Assembly: GCA_032718475.1 (NCBI GenBank)
Contig: JAUCBJ010002196.1
Location: 18,299-82,298, forward strand
DNA length: 64,000 nt
Reading direction: 5' to 3'
Origin: Nemertoderma westbladi
Taxonomy: Eukaryota > Xenacoelomorpha > Nemertodermatida > Nemertodermatidae
How positions within the stretch are numbered: position 1 is the stretch's first letter; each line of letters starts with the position of its first letter. Under the pieces are notes generated by a model. That model was not told the DNA's origin. It was given only the letters and a program-made list of their open reading frames with translations, and ran no database searches. Positions 35,890 through 49,302 of this stretch are shown in pieces. The position numbers and the translations under genes were made by a program.

Positions 35890-38800
35890 TCGCCTGTACA
35901 CCATTGTACTAACTAGGTGGTTGGCATAATTGGTCTTCCTGGCCAGCCACCGCCTGTACACCATTGTACTAACTGACTAGGTGGTTGGTGTAATTGGTCT
36001 CCCTGGCCAGCCACAGTCTGTACACCATTGTACTAACTAACTAGGTGGTTAGCGTAATTGGTCTTCCCGGCCTGCCATCGCCTGTACACCATTGTACTAA
36101 CTAGGTGGTTGGCATAATTGGTCTTCCCGGCCAGCCACCGCCTGTACACCATAGTACTAACTAACTAGGTGGTTAGCGTAATTGGTCTCCCTGGCCAGCC
36201 ACCGACTGTACGTACACCATTGTACTAACTGACTAGGTGGTTGGCGTAATTGGTCTCCCTGGCCAGCCACCGTCTGTACACCATTGTACTAACTAACTAG
36301 GTAGTTAGCGTAATTGGTCTTCCCGGCCAGCCACCGCCTGTACACCATTGTACTAACTAACTAGGTGGTTGGCGTAATTGGTCTTTCCGGCCAGCCACCG
36401 TCTGTACACCATTGTACATACTAACGAGGTGGTTGGCGTAATTGGTCTTCCCGGCCTGCCATCGCCTGTACACCATTGTACTAACTAGGTGGTTGGCATA
36501 ATTGGTCTTCCCGGCCAGCCACCGCCTGTACACCATAGTACTAACTAACTAGGTGGTTAGCGTAATTGGTCTTCCCGGACAGCCACCGCCTGTACACCAT
36601 AGTACTAACTAACTAGGTGGTTAGCGTAATTGGTCTTCCCGGCCTGCCATCGCCTGTACACCATTGTACTAACTAGGTGGTTGGCATAATTGGTCTTCCC
36701 GGCCAGCCACCGCCTGTACACCATTGTACTAACTGACTAGGTGGTTGGCGTAATTGGTCTCCCTGGCCAGCCACCATCTGTACACCATTGTACTAACTAA
36801 CTATGAGGTTAGCGTAATTGGCCTTCCCGGCCAGCCACCGCCTGTACACCATTGTACTAACTAACTAGGTGGTTGGCGTAATTGGTCTTTCCGGCCAGCC
36901 ACCGTCTGTACACCATTGTACTAACTAACTAGGTGGTTGGCGTAATTGGTCTTCCCGGCCAGCCAGCGTCTGTACACCATTGTACTAACTAACTAGGTGG
37001 TTGGCGTAATTGGTCTTCCCGGCCAGCCACCACCTGTACACCATTGTACTAACTAGGTGGTTGGCGTAAATGGTCTTCCCGGCCAGCCACCGTCTGTACA
37101 CCATTGTACTAACTAACTAGGTAGTTGGCGTAATTGGTCTTCCCGGCCAGCCACCGTCTGTACACCATTGTACTAACTAGGTGGTTGGCGTAATTGGTCT
37201 TCCTGGCCAGCCACCGTCTGTACACATTGTACTAACTAACTAGGTTGTTGGCATAATTGGTCTTCCCGGGCAGCCACCGCCTGTACATCATTGTACTAAC
37301 TAACTAGGTGGTTGGCGTAATTGGTCTTCCCGGCCAGCCACTGTCTGTACACCATTGTACTAACTAACTAGGTGGTTGGCGTAATTGGTCTTCCCAGCCA
37401 GCCACCGTCTGTACACCATTGTACTAACTAGGTGGTTAGCGTAATTGGTCTTCCCGGCCAGTCACCATCTGTACACCATTGTACTAACTAACTAGGTGGT
37501 TGGCGTAATTGGTCTTCCCAGCCAGCCACTGCCTGTACACCATTGTACTAACTAACTAGGTGGTTGGCGTAATTGGTCTTCCCAGCCAGCCAGCGTATGT
37601 ACACCATTGTACTAACTAACTAGGTGGTTGGCATAATTGGTCTTCCTGGCCAGCCACCGTCTGTACACCATTGTACTAACTAACTAGGTGGTTAGCGTAA
37701 TTGGTCTTCCCGGCCAGCCACCGTCTGTACACAATTGTACTAACTAACTAGGTGGTTAGCGTAATTGGTCTTCCCGGCCAGCCACCATCTGTACACCATT
37801 GTACTAACTAACTAGGTGGTTAGCGTAATTGGTCTTCATGGCCAGCCACCGCCTGTACACCATTGTACTAACTAACTAGGTGGTTAGTGTAATTGGTCTT
37901 CCCGGCCAGCCACCGTCTGTACACCATTGTACTAACTAACTAGGTGGTTAGTGTAATTGGTCTTCCCGGCCTGCCACCGCCTGTACACCATTGTACTAAC
38001 TAACTAGGTGGTTAGCGTAATTGGTCTTCCCGGCCTGCCATCGCCTGTACACCATTGTACTAACTAGGTGGTTGGCATAATTGGTCTTCCCGGCCAGCCA
38101 CCGCCTGTACACCATAGTACTAACTAACTAGGTGGTTAGCGTAATTGGTCTTCCCGGCCTGCCATCGCCTGTACACCATTGTACTAAACTAGGTGGTTGG
38201 CATAATTCGTCTTCCCGGCCAGCCACCGCCTGTACACCATTGTACTAACTGACTAGGTGGTTGGTGTAATTGGTCTCCCCGGCCAGCCACCGTCTGTACA
38301 CCATTGTACTAACTAACTAGGTGGTTAGCGTAATTGGTCTTCGCGGCCTGCCATCGCCTGTACACCTTTGTACTAACTAGGTAGTTGGCATAATTGGTCT
38401 CCCCGTCCAGCCACCGTCTGTACACCATTGTACTAACAATCTAGGTGGTTAGCGTAATTGGTCTTCCCAGCCAGCCACCATCTGTACACCATTGTACTAA
38501 CTAACTAGGTGGTTGGCGTAATTGGTCTCCCCAGCCAGCCACCGTCTGTACACCATTGTACTAACTAACTAGGTGGTTGGCATAATTGGTCTTCCTGGCC
38601 AGCCACCGTCTGTACACCATTGTACTAACTAACTAGGTGGTTAGCGTAATTGGTCTTCCCGGCCAGCCACCGTCTGTACACCATTGTACTAACTAACTAG
38701 GTGGTTAGCGTAATTGGTCTTCCCGGCCAGCCACCATCTGTACACCATTGTACTAACTAACTAGGTGGTTAGCGTAATTGGTCTTCATGGCCAGCCACCG

Positions 38801-41800
38801 CCTGTACACCATTGTACTAACTAACTAGGTGGTTAGTGTAATTGGTCATCCCGGCCAGCCACCGTCTGTACACCATTGTACTAACTAACTAGGTGGTTAG
38901 TGTAATTGGTCTTCCCGGCCTGCCACCGCCTGTACACCATTGTACTAACTAACTAGGTGGTTAGCGTAATTGGTCTTCCCGGCCTGCCATCGCCTGTACA
39001 CCATTGTACTAACAAGGTGGTTGGCATAATTGGTCTTCCCGGCCAGCCACCGCCTGTACACCATAGTACTAACTAACTAGGTGGTTAGCGTAATTGGTCT
39101 TCCCGGCCTGCCATCGCCTGTACACCATTGTACTAAACTAGGTGGTTGGCATAATTCGTCTTCCCGGCCAGCCACCGCCTGTACACCATTGTACTAACTG
39201 ACTAGGTGGTTGGTGTAATTGGTCTCCCCGGCCAGCCACCGTCTGTACACCATTGTACTAACTAACTAGGTGGTTAGCGTAATTGGTCTTCGCGGCCTGC
39301 CATCGCCTGTACACCTTTGTACTAACTAGGTAGTTGGCATAATTGGTCTCCCCGTCCAGCCACCGTCTGTACACCATTGTACTAACAAACTAGGTGGTTA
39401 GCGTAATTGGTCTTCCCAGCCAGCCACCATCTGTACACCATTGTACTAACTAACTAGGTGGTTGGCGTAATTGGTCTCCCCAGCCAGCCACCGTCTGTAC
39501 ACTATTGTACTAACTAACTAGGTGGTTAGAGTAATTGGTCTTCCTGGCCAGCCACTGCCTGTACACCATTGCACTAACTAGGTGGTTAGCGTAATTGGTC
39601 TTCCCGGCCAGCCACTGCCTGTACACCATAGTACTAACTAACTAGGTGGTTAGCATAATTGGTCTTCCCGGCCAGCCACCGCCTGTACACCATTATACTA
39701 ACTGACTAGGTGGTTGGCGTAATTGGTCTCCCAGGCCAGCCACCATCTGTACACCATTGTACTAACTAACTAGGTGGTTAGCGTAATTGGTCTTCCCGGC
39801 CAGCCACCGCCTGTACACCATTGTACTAACTATCTAGGTGGTTGGCGTAATTGGTCTTTCCGGCCAGCCACCGTCTGTACACCATTGTACTAACTAACTA
39901 GGTGGTTGGCGTAATTGATCTTCCCGGCCAGCCATCGCCTGTACACCATTGTACTAACTAGGTGGTTGGCATAATTGGTCTTCCTGGCCAGCCACCGCCT
40001 GTACACCATTGTACTAACTGACTAGGTGGTTGGTGTAATTGGTCTCCCTGGCCAGCCACAGTCTGTACACCATTGTACTAACTAACTAGGTGGTTAGCGT
40101 AATTGGTCTTCCCGGCCTGCCATCGCCTGTACACCATTGTACTAACTAGGTGGTTGGCATAATTGGTCTTCCCGGCCAGCCACCGCCTGTACACCATAGT
40201 ACTAACTAACTAGGTGGTTAGCGTAATTGGTCTCCCTGGCCAGCCACCGACTGTACGTACACCATTGTACTAACTGACTAGGTGGTTGGCGTAATTGGTC
40301 TCCCTGGCCAGCCACCGTCTGTACACCATTGTACTAACTAACTAGGTAGTTAGCGTAATTGGTCTTCCCGGCCAGCCACCGCCTGTACACCATTGTACTA
40401 ACTAACTAGGTGGTTGGCGTAATTGGTCTTTCCGGCCAGCCACCGTCTGTACACCATTGTACATACTAACGAGGTGGTTGGCGTAATTGGTCTTCCCGGC
40501 CTGCCATCGCCTGTACACCATTGTACTAACTAGGTGGTTGGCATAATTGGTCTTCCCGGCCAGCCACCGCCTGTACACCATAGTACTAACTAACTAGGTG
40601 GTTAGCGTAATTGGTCTTCCCGGACAGCCACCGCCTGTACACCATAGTACTAACTAACTAGGTGGTTAGCGTAATTGGTCTTCCCGGCCTGCCATCGCCT
40701 GTACACCATTGTACTAACTAGGTGGTTGGCATAATTGGTCTTCCCGGCCAGCCACCGCCTGTACACCATTGTACTAACTGACTAGGTGGTTGGCGTAATT
40801 GGTCTCCCTGGCCAGCCACCATCTGTACACCATTGTACTAACTAACTATGAGGTTAGCGTAATTGGCCTTCCCGGCCAGCCACCGCCTGTACACCATTGT
40901 ACTAACTAACTAGGTGGTTGGCGTAATTGGTCTTTCCGGCCAGCCACCGTCTGTACACCATTGTACTAACTAACTAGGTGGTTGGCGTAATTGGTCTTCC
41001 CGGCCAGCCAGCGTCTGTACACCATTGTACTAACTAACTAGGTGGTTGGCGTAATTGGTCTTCCCGGCCAGCCACCACCTGTACACCATTGTACTAACTA
41101 GGTGGTTGGCGTAAATGGTCTTCCCGGCCAGCCACCGTCTGTACACCATTGTACTAACTAACTAGGTAGTTGGCGTAATTGGTCTTCCCGGCCAGCCACC
41201 GTCTGTACACCATTGTACTAACTAGGTGGTTGGCGTAATTGGTCTTCCTGGCCAGCCACCGTCTGTACACATTGTACTAACTAACTAGGTTGTTGGCATA
41301 ATTGGTCTTCCCGGGCAGCCACCGCCTGTACATCATTGTACTAACTAACTAGGTGGTTGGCGTAATTGGTCTTCCCGGCCAGCCACTGTCTGTACACCAT
41401 TGTACTAACTAACTAGGTGGTTGGCGTAATTGGTCTTCCCAGCCAGCCACCGTCTGTACACCATTGTACTAACTAGGTGGTTAGCGTAATTGGTCTTCCC
41501 GGCCAGTCACCATCTGTACACCATTGTACTAACTAACTAGGTGGTTGGCGTAATTGGTCTTCCCAGCCAGCCACTGCCTGTACACCATTGTACTAACTAA
41601 CTAGGTGGTTGGCGTAATTGGTCTTCCCAGCCAGCCAGCGTATGTACACCATTGTACTAACTAACTAGGTGGTTGGCATAATTGGTCTTCCTGGCCAGCC
41701 ACCGTCTGTACACCATTGTACTAACTAACTAGGTGGTTAGCGTAATTGGTCTTCCCGGCCAGCCACCGTCTGTACACAATTGTACTAACTAACTAGGTGG

Positions 41801-43980
41801 TTAGCGTAATTGGTCTTCCCGGCCAGCCACCATCTGTACACCATTGTACTAACTAACTAGGTGGTTAGCGTAATTGGTCTTCATGGCCAGCCACCGCCTG
41901 TACACCATTGTACTAACTAACTAGGTGGTTAGTGTAATTGGTCTTCCCGGCCAGCCACCGTCTGTACACCATTGTACTAACTAACTAGGTGGTTAGTGTA
42001 ATTGGTCTTCCCGGCCTGCCACCGCCTGTACACCATTGTACTAACTAACTAGGTGGTTAGCGTAATTGGTCTTCCCGGCCTGCCATCGCCTGTACACCAT
42101 TGTACTAACTAGGTGGTTGGCATAATTGGTCTTCCCGGCCAGCCACCGCCTGTACACCATAGTACTAACTAACTAGGTGGTTAGCGTAATTGGTCTTCCC
42201 GGCCTGCCATCGCCTGTACACCATTGTACTAAACTAGGTGGTTGGCATAATTCGTCTTCCCGGCCAGCCACCGCCTGTACACCATTGTACTAACTGACTA
42301 GGTGGTTGGTGTAATTGGTCTCCCCGGCCAGCCACCGTCTGTACACCATTGTACTAACTAACTAGGTGGTTAGCGTAATTGGTCTTCGCGGCCTGCCATC
42401 GCCTGTACACCTTTGTACTAACTAGGTAGTTGGCATAATTGGTCTCCCCGTCCAGCCACCGTCTGTACACCATTGTACTAACAATCTAGGTGGTTAGCGT
42501 AATTGGTCTTCCCAGCCAGCCACCATCTGTACACCATTGTACTAACTAACTAGGTGGTTGGCGTAATTGGTCTCCCCAGCCAGCCACCGTCTGTACACCA
42601 TTGTACTAACTAACTAGGTGGTTGGCATAATTGGTCTTCCTGGCCAGCCACCGTCTGTACACCATTGTACTAACTAACTAGGTGGTTAGCGTAATTGGTC
42701 TTCCCGGCCAGCCACCGTCTGTACACCATTGTACTAACTAACTAGGTGGTTAGCGTAATTGGTCTTCCCGGCCAGCCACCATCTGTACACCATTGTACTA
42801 ACTAACTAGGTGGTTAGCGTAATTGGTCTTCATGGCCAGCCACCGCCTGTACACCATTGTACTAACTAACTAGGTGGTTAGTGTAATTGGTCATCCCGGC
42901 CAGCCACCGTCTGTACACCATTGTACTAACTAACTAGGTGGTTAGTGTAATTGGTCTTCCCGGCCTGCCACCGCCTGTACACCATTGTACTAACTAACTA
43001 GGTGGTTAGCGTAATTGGTCTTCCCGGCCTGCCATCGCCTGTACACCATTGTACTAACAAGGTGGTTGGCATAATTGGTCTTCCCGGCCAGCCACCGCCT
43101 GTACACCATAGTACTAACTAACTAGGTGGTTAGCGTAATTGGTCTTCCCGGCCTGCCATCGCCTGTACACCATTGTACTAAACTAGGTGGTTGGCATAAT
43201 TCGTCTTCCCGGCCAGCCACCGCCTGTACACCATTGTACTAACTGACTAGGTGGTTGGTGTAATTGGTCTCCCCGGCCAGCCACCGTCTGTACACCATTG
43301 TACTAACTAACTAGGTGGTTAGCGTAATTGGTCTTCGCGGCCTGCCATCGCCTGTACACCTTTGTACTAACTAGGTAGTTGGCATAATTGGTCTCCCCGT
43401 CCAGCCACCGTCTGTACACCATTGTACTAACAAACTAGGTGGTTAGCGTAATTGGTCTTCCCAGCCAGCCACCATCTGTACACCATTGTACTAACTAACT
43501 AGGTGGTTGGCGTAATTGGTCTCCCCAGCCAGCCACCGTCTGTACACTATTGTACTAACTAACTAGGTGGTTAGAGTAATTGGTCTTCCTGGCCAGCCAC
43601 TGCCTGTACACCATTGCACTAACTAGGTGGTTAGCGTAATTGGTCTTCCCGGCCTGCCACTGCCTGTACACCATAGTACTAACTAACTAGGTGGTTAGCA
43701 TAATTGGTCTTCCCGGCCAGCCACCGCCTGTACACCATTATACTAACTGACTAGGTGGTTGGCGTAATTGGTCTCCCAGGCCAGCCACCATCTGTACACC
43801 ATTGTACTAACTAACTAGGTGGTTAGCGTAATTGGTCTTCCCGGCCAGCCACCGCCTGTACACCATTGTACTAACTATCTAGGTGGTTGGCGTAATTGGT
43901 CTTTCCGGCCAGCCACCGTCTGTACACCATTGTACTAACTAACTAGGTGGTTGGCGTAATTGATCTTCCCGGCCAGCCAG
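35890..43980. repeat. 4045-bp tandem duplication within the 60/64-bp satellite
   Basis: Marker variants recur 4045 bp apart: GTACGTACACC at 36208 and 40253, ACATACTAACGAGG at about 36416 and 40461, GGTCATCCCGG at 38844 and 42889. An earlier 1886-bp offset links 34540 to 36426 through the same ACATACTAACGAGG marker. Confidence 0.8.
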
Positions 43981-46900
43981 CGTCTGTACACCATTGTACT
44001 AACTAACTAGGTGGTTGGCGTAATTGGTCTTCCCGGCCAGCCACCACCTGTACACCATTGTACTAACTAGGTGGTTGGCGTAAATGGTCTTCCCGGCCAG
44101 CCACCGTCTGTACACCATTGTACTAACTAACTAGGTAGTTGGCGTAATTGGTCATCCCGGCCAGCCACCGTCTGTACACCATTGTACTAACTAGTTGGTT
44201 GGCGTAATTGGTCTTCCCGGCCAGCCACCGTCTGCACACCATTGTACTAACTAACTAGGTTGTTGGCATAATTGGTCTTCCCGGCCAGCCACCGCCTGTA
44301 CATCATTGTACTAACTAACTAGGTGGTTGGCGTAATTGGTCTTCCCGGCCAGCCACTGTCTGTACACCATTGTACTAACTAACTAGGTGGTTGGCGTAAT
44401 TGGTCTTCCCAGCCAGCCACCGTCTGTACACCATTGTACTAACTAGGTGGTTAGCGTAATTGGTCTTCCCGGCCAGTCACCATCTGTACACCATTGTACT
44501 AACTAACTAGGTGGTTGGCGTAATTGGTCTTCCCAGCCAGCCACTGCCTGTACACCATTGTACTAACTAACTAGGTGGTTGGCGTAATTGGTCTTCCCAG
44601 CCAGCCAGCATCTGTACACCAATGTACTAACTAACTAGGTGGTTGGCATAATTGGTCTTCCTGGCCAGCCACCGTCTGTACACCATTGTACTAACTAACT
44701 AGGTGGTTAGCATAATTGGTCTTCCCGGCCAGCCACCGTCTGTACACCATTGTACTAACTAACTAGGTGGTTAGCATAATTGGTCTTCCCGGCCAGCCAC
44801 CATCTGTACACCATTGTACTAACTAACTAGGTGGTTAGCGTAATTGGTCTTCACGGCCAGCCACCGCCTGTACACCATTGTACTAACTAACTAGGTGGTT
44901 AGCGTAATTGGTCTTCCCGGCCAGCCACCGTCTGTAAACCATTGTACTAACTAACTAGGTGGTTAGTGTAATTGGTCTTCCCGGCCTGCCACCGCCTGTA
45001 CACCATTGTACTAACTAACTAGGTGGTTAGCGTAATTGGTCTTCCCGGCCTGCCATCGCCTGTACACCATTGTACTAACTAGGTGGTTGGCATAATTGGT
45101 CTTCCTGGCCAGCCACCGCCTGTACACCATAGTACTAACTAACTAGGTGGTTAGCGTAATTGGTCTTCCCGGCCTGCCATCGCCTGTACACCATTGTACT
45201 AAACTAGGTGGTTGGCATAATTCGTCTTCCCGGCCAGCCATCGCCTGTACACCATTGTACTAACTGACTAGGTGGTTGGTGTAATTGGTCTCCCCGGCCA
45301 GCCACCGTCTGTCTGTACACCATTGTACTAACTAACTAGGTGGTTAGCGTAATTGGTCTTCGCGGCCTGCCATCGCCTGTACAGCATTGTACTAACTAGG
45401 TAGTTGGCATAATTGGTCTCCCCGTCCAGCCACCGTCTGTACACCATTGTACTAACAAACTAGGTGGTTAGCGTAATTGGTCTTCCCAGCCAGCCACCAT
45501 CTGTACACCATTGTACTAACTAACTAGGTGGTTGGCGTAATTGGTCTCCCCAGCCATCCACCGTCTGTACACTATTGTACTAACTAACTAGGTGGTTAGA
45601 GTAATTGGTCTTCCCGGCCAGCCACTGCCTGTACACCATAGCACTAACTAGGTGGTTAGCGTAATTGGTCTTCCCGGCCAGCCACTGCCTGTACACCTGT
45701 ACACCATAGTACTAACTAACTAGGTGGTTAGCGTAATTGGTCTTCCTGGCTAGCCACCGACTACACCATTGTACTAACTAACTAGGTGGTTAGCGTAATT
45801 GGTCTTCGCGGCCTGCCATCGCCTGTACACCTTTGTACTAACTAGGTAGTTGGCATAATTGGTCTCCCCGTCCAGCCACCGTCTGTACACCATTGTACTA
45901 ACAATCTAGGTGGTTAGCGTAATTGGTCTTCCCAGCCAGCCACCATCTGTACACCATTGTACTAACTAACTAGGTGGTTGGCGTAATTGGTCTCCCCAGC
46001 CAGCCACCGTCTGTACACCATTGTACTAACTAACTAGGTGGTTGGCATAATTGGTCTTCCTGGCCAGCCACCGTCTGTACACCATTGTACTAACTAACTA
46101 GGTGGTTAGCGTAATTGGTCTTCCCGGCCAGCCACCGTCTGTACACCATTGTACTAACTAACTAGGTGGTTAGCGTAATTGGTCTTCCCGGCCAGCCACC
46201 ATCTGTACACCATTGTACTAACTAACTAGGTGGTTAGCGTAATTGGTCTTCATGGCCAGCCACCGCCTGTACACCATTGTACTAACTAACTAGGTGGTTA
46301 GTGTAATTGGTCATCCCGGCCAGCCACCGTCTGTACACCATTGTACTAACTAACTAGGTGGTTAGTGTAATTGGTCTTCCCGGCCTGCCACCGCCTGTAC
46401 ACCATTGTACTAACTAACTAGGTGGTTAGCGTAATTGGTCTTCCCGGCCTGCCATCGCCTGTACACCATTGTACTAACAAGGTGGTTGGCATAATTGGTC
46501 TTCCCGGCCAGCCACCGCCTGTACACCATAGTACTAACTAACTAGGTGGTTAGCGTAATTGGTCTTCCCGGCCTGCCATCGCCTGTACACCATTGTACTA
46601 AACTAGGTGGTTGGCATAATTCGTCTTCCCGGCCAGCCACCGCCTGTACACCATTGTACTAACTGACTAGGTGGTTGGTGTAATTGGTCTCCCCGGCCAG
46701 CCACCGTCTGTACACCATTGTACTAACTAACTAGGTGGTTAGCGTAATTGGTCTTCGCGGCCTGCCATCGCCTGTACACCTTTGTACTAACTAGGTAGTT
46801 GGCATAATTGGTCTCCCCGTCCAGCCACCGTCTGTACACCATTGTACTAACAAACTAGGTGGTTAGCGTAATTGGTCTTCCCAGCCAGCCACCATCTGTA

Positions 46901-49200
46901 CACCATTGTACTAACTAACTAGGTGGTTGGCGTAATTGGTCTCCCCAGCCAGCCACCGTCTGTACACTATTGTACTAACTAACTAGGTGGTTAGAGTAAT
47001 TGGTCTTCCTGGCCAGCCACTGCCTGTACACCATTGCACTAACTAGGTGGTTAGCGTAATTGGTCTTCCCGGCCAGCCACTGCCTGTACACCATAGTACT
47101 AACTAACTAGGTGGTTAGCATAATTGGTCTTCCCGGCCAGCCACCGCCTGTACACCATTATACTAACTGACTAGGTGGTTGGCGTAATTGGTCTCCCAGG
47201 CCAGCCACCATCTGTACACCATTGTACTAACTAACTAGGTGGTTAGCGTAATTGGTCTTCCCGGCCAGCCACCGCCTGTACACCATTGTACTAACTATCT
47301 AGGTGGTTGGCGTAATTGGTCTTTCCGGCCAGCCACCGTCTGTACACCATTGTACTAACTAACTAGGTGGTTGGCGTAATTGATCTTCCCGGCCAGCCAG
47401 CGTCTGTACACCATTGTACTAACTAACTAGGTGGTTGGCGTAATTGGTCTTCCCGGCCAGCCACCACCTGTACACCATTGTACTAACTAGGTGGTTGGCG
47501 TAAATGGTCTTCCCGGCCAGCCACCGTCTGTACACCATTGTACTAACTAACTAGGTAGTTGGCGTAATTGGTCATCCCGGCCAGCCACCGTCTGTACACC
47601 ATTGTACTAACTAGTTGGTTGGCGTAATTGGTCTTCCCGGCCAGCCACCGTCTGCACACCATTGTACTAACTAACTAGGTTGTTGGCATAATTGGTCTTC
47701 CCGGCCAGCCACCGCCTGTACATCATTGTACTAACTAACTAGGTGGTTGGCGTAATTGGTCTTCCCGGCCAGCCACTGTCTGTACACCATTGTACTAACT
47801 AACTAGGTGGTTGGCGTAATTGGTCTTCCCAGCCAGCCACCGTCTGTACACCATTGTACTAACTAGGTGGTTAGCGTAATTGGTCTTCCCGGCCAGTCAC
47901 CATCTGTACACCATTGTACTAACTAACTAGGTGGTTGGCGTAATTGGTCTTCCCAGCCAGCCACTGCCTGTACACCATTGTACTAACTAACTAGGTGGTT
48001 GGCGTAATTGGTCTTCCCAGCCAGCCAGCATCTGTACACCAATGTACTAACTAACTAGGTGGTTGGCATAATTGGTCTTCCTGGCCAGCCACCGTCTGTA
48101 CACCATTGTACTAACTAACTAGGTGGTTAGCATAATTGGTCTTCCCGGCCAGCCACCGTCTGTACACCATTGTACTAACTAACTAGGTGGTTAGCATAAT
48201 TGGTCTTCCCGGCCAGCCACCATCTGTACACCATTGTACTAACTAACTAGGTGGTTAGCGTAATTGGTCTTCACGGCCAGCCACCGCCTGTACACCATTG
48301 TACTAACTAACTAGGTGGTTAGCGTAATTGGTCTTCCCGGCCAGCCACCGTCTGTAAACCATTGTACTAACTAACTAGGTGGTTAGTGTAATTGGTCTTC
48401 CCGGCCTGCCACCGCCTGTACACCATTGTACTAACTAACTAGGTGGTTAGCGTAATTGGTCTTCCCGGCCTGCCATCGCCTGTACACCATTGTACTAACT
48501 AGGTGGTTGGCATAATTGGTCTTCCTGGCCAGCCACCGCCTGTACACCATAGTACTAACTAACTAGGTGGTTAGCGTAATTGGTCTTCCCGGCCTGCCAT
48601 CGCCTGTACACCATTGTACTAAACTAGGTGGTTGGCATAATTCGTCTTCCCGGCCAGCCATCGCCTGTACACCATTGTACTAACTGACTAGGTGGTTGGT
48701 GTAATTGGTCTCCCCGGCCAGCCACCGTCTGTCTGTACACCATTGTACTAACTAACTAGGTGGTTAGCGTAATTGGTCTTCGCGGCCTGCCATCGCCTGT
48801 ACAGCATTGTACTAACTAGGTAGTTGGCATAATTGGTCTCCCCGTCCAGCCACCGTCTGTACACCATTGTACTAACAAACTAGGTGGTTAGCGTAATTGG
48901 TCTTCCCAGCCAGCCACCATCTGTACACCATTGTACTAACTAACTAGGTGGTTGGCGTAATTGGTCTCCCCAGCCATCCACCGTCTGTACACTATTGTAC
49001 TAACTAACTAGGTGGTTAGAGTAATTGGTCTTCCCGGCCAGCCACTGCCTGTACACCATAGCACTAACTAGGTGGTTAGCGTAATTGGTCTTCCCGGCCA
49101 GCCACTGCCTGTACACCTGTACACCATAGTACTAACTAACTAGGTGGTTAGCGTAATTGGTCTTCCTGGCTAGCCACCGACTACACCATTGTACTAACTA
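42360..49200. repeat. 3420-bp tandem duplication within the 60/64-bp satellite
   Basis: Copy one is about 42360-45780 and copy two about 45780-49200. The markers TGTAAACCATTG (44935 and 48355), CCGTCTGTCTGTACACC (45306 and 48726) and CCTGTACACCTGTACACC (about 45689 and 49109) are each 3420 bp apart. It overlaps the 4045-bp duplication, so it happened later. Confidence 0.8.
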
Positions 49201-49302
49201 ACTAGGTGGTTGGCATAATTGGTCTTCCCGGCCAGCCACCGCCTGTACACCATAGTACTACTACTACTACTAGGATCAGCATGCTGCATTGCAGCTGCAT
49301 TT

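Larger units (their letters stand above)
32357..49260. repeat. 60/64-bp satellite array, main block
   Basis: About 270 units. Core: AGGTGGTTAGCGTAATTGG, TCTTCCCGGCCAGCCACC, GCCTGTACACCATTGTACTA, then ACT (60 bp) or ACTAACT / ACAAACT (64 bp). GGTGGTTGGC can pair with GCCAGCCACC later in the same unit (one G-U if RNA), giving a 10-bp hairpin with a 16-nt loop. Variants include CTGCCATCG, TCTTTCCGG, CTCCCTGG and GCATAATTGG. Minus-strand open frames (MVYRRWLAGKTNYANHLV type) are a by-product. Confidence 0.97.

Noticed and set aside
32357-49260. Centromeric satellite
   Set aside because: Length and higher-order structure would allow it, but intact genes lie close by and nothing in the sequence shows centromere function; not claimed.
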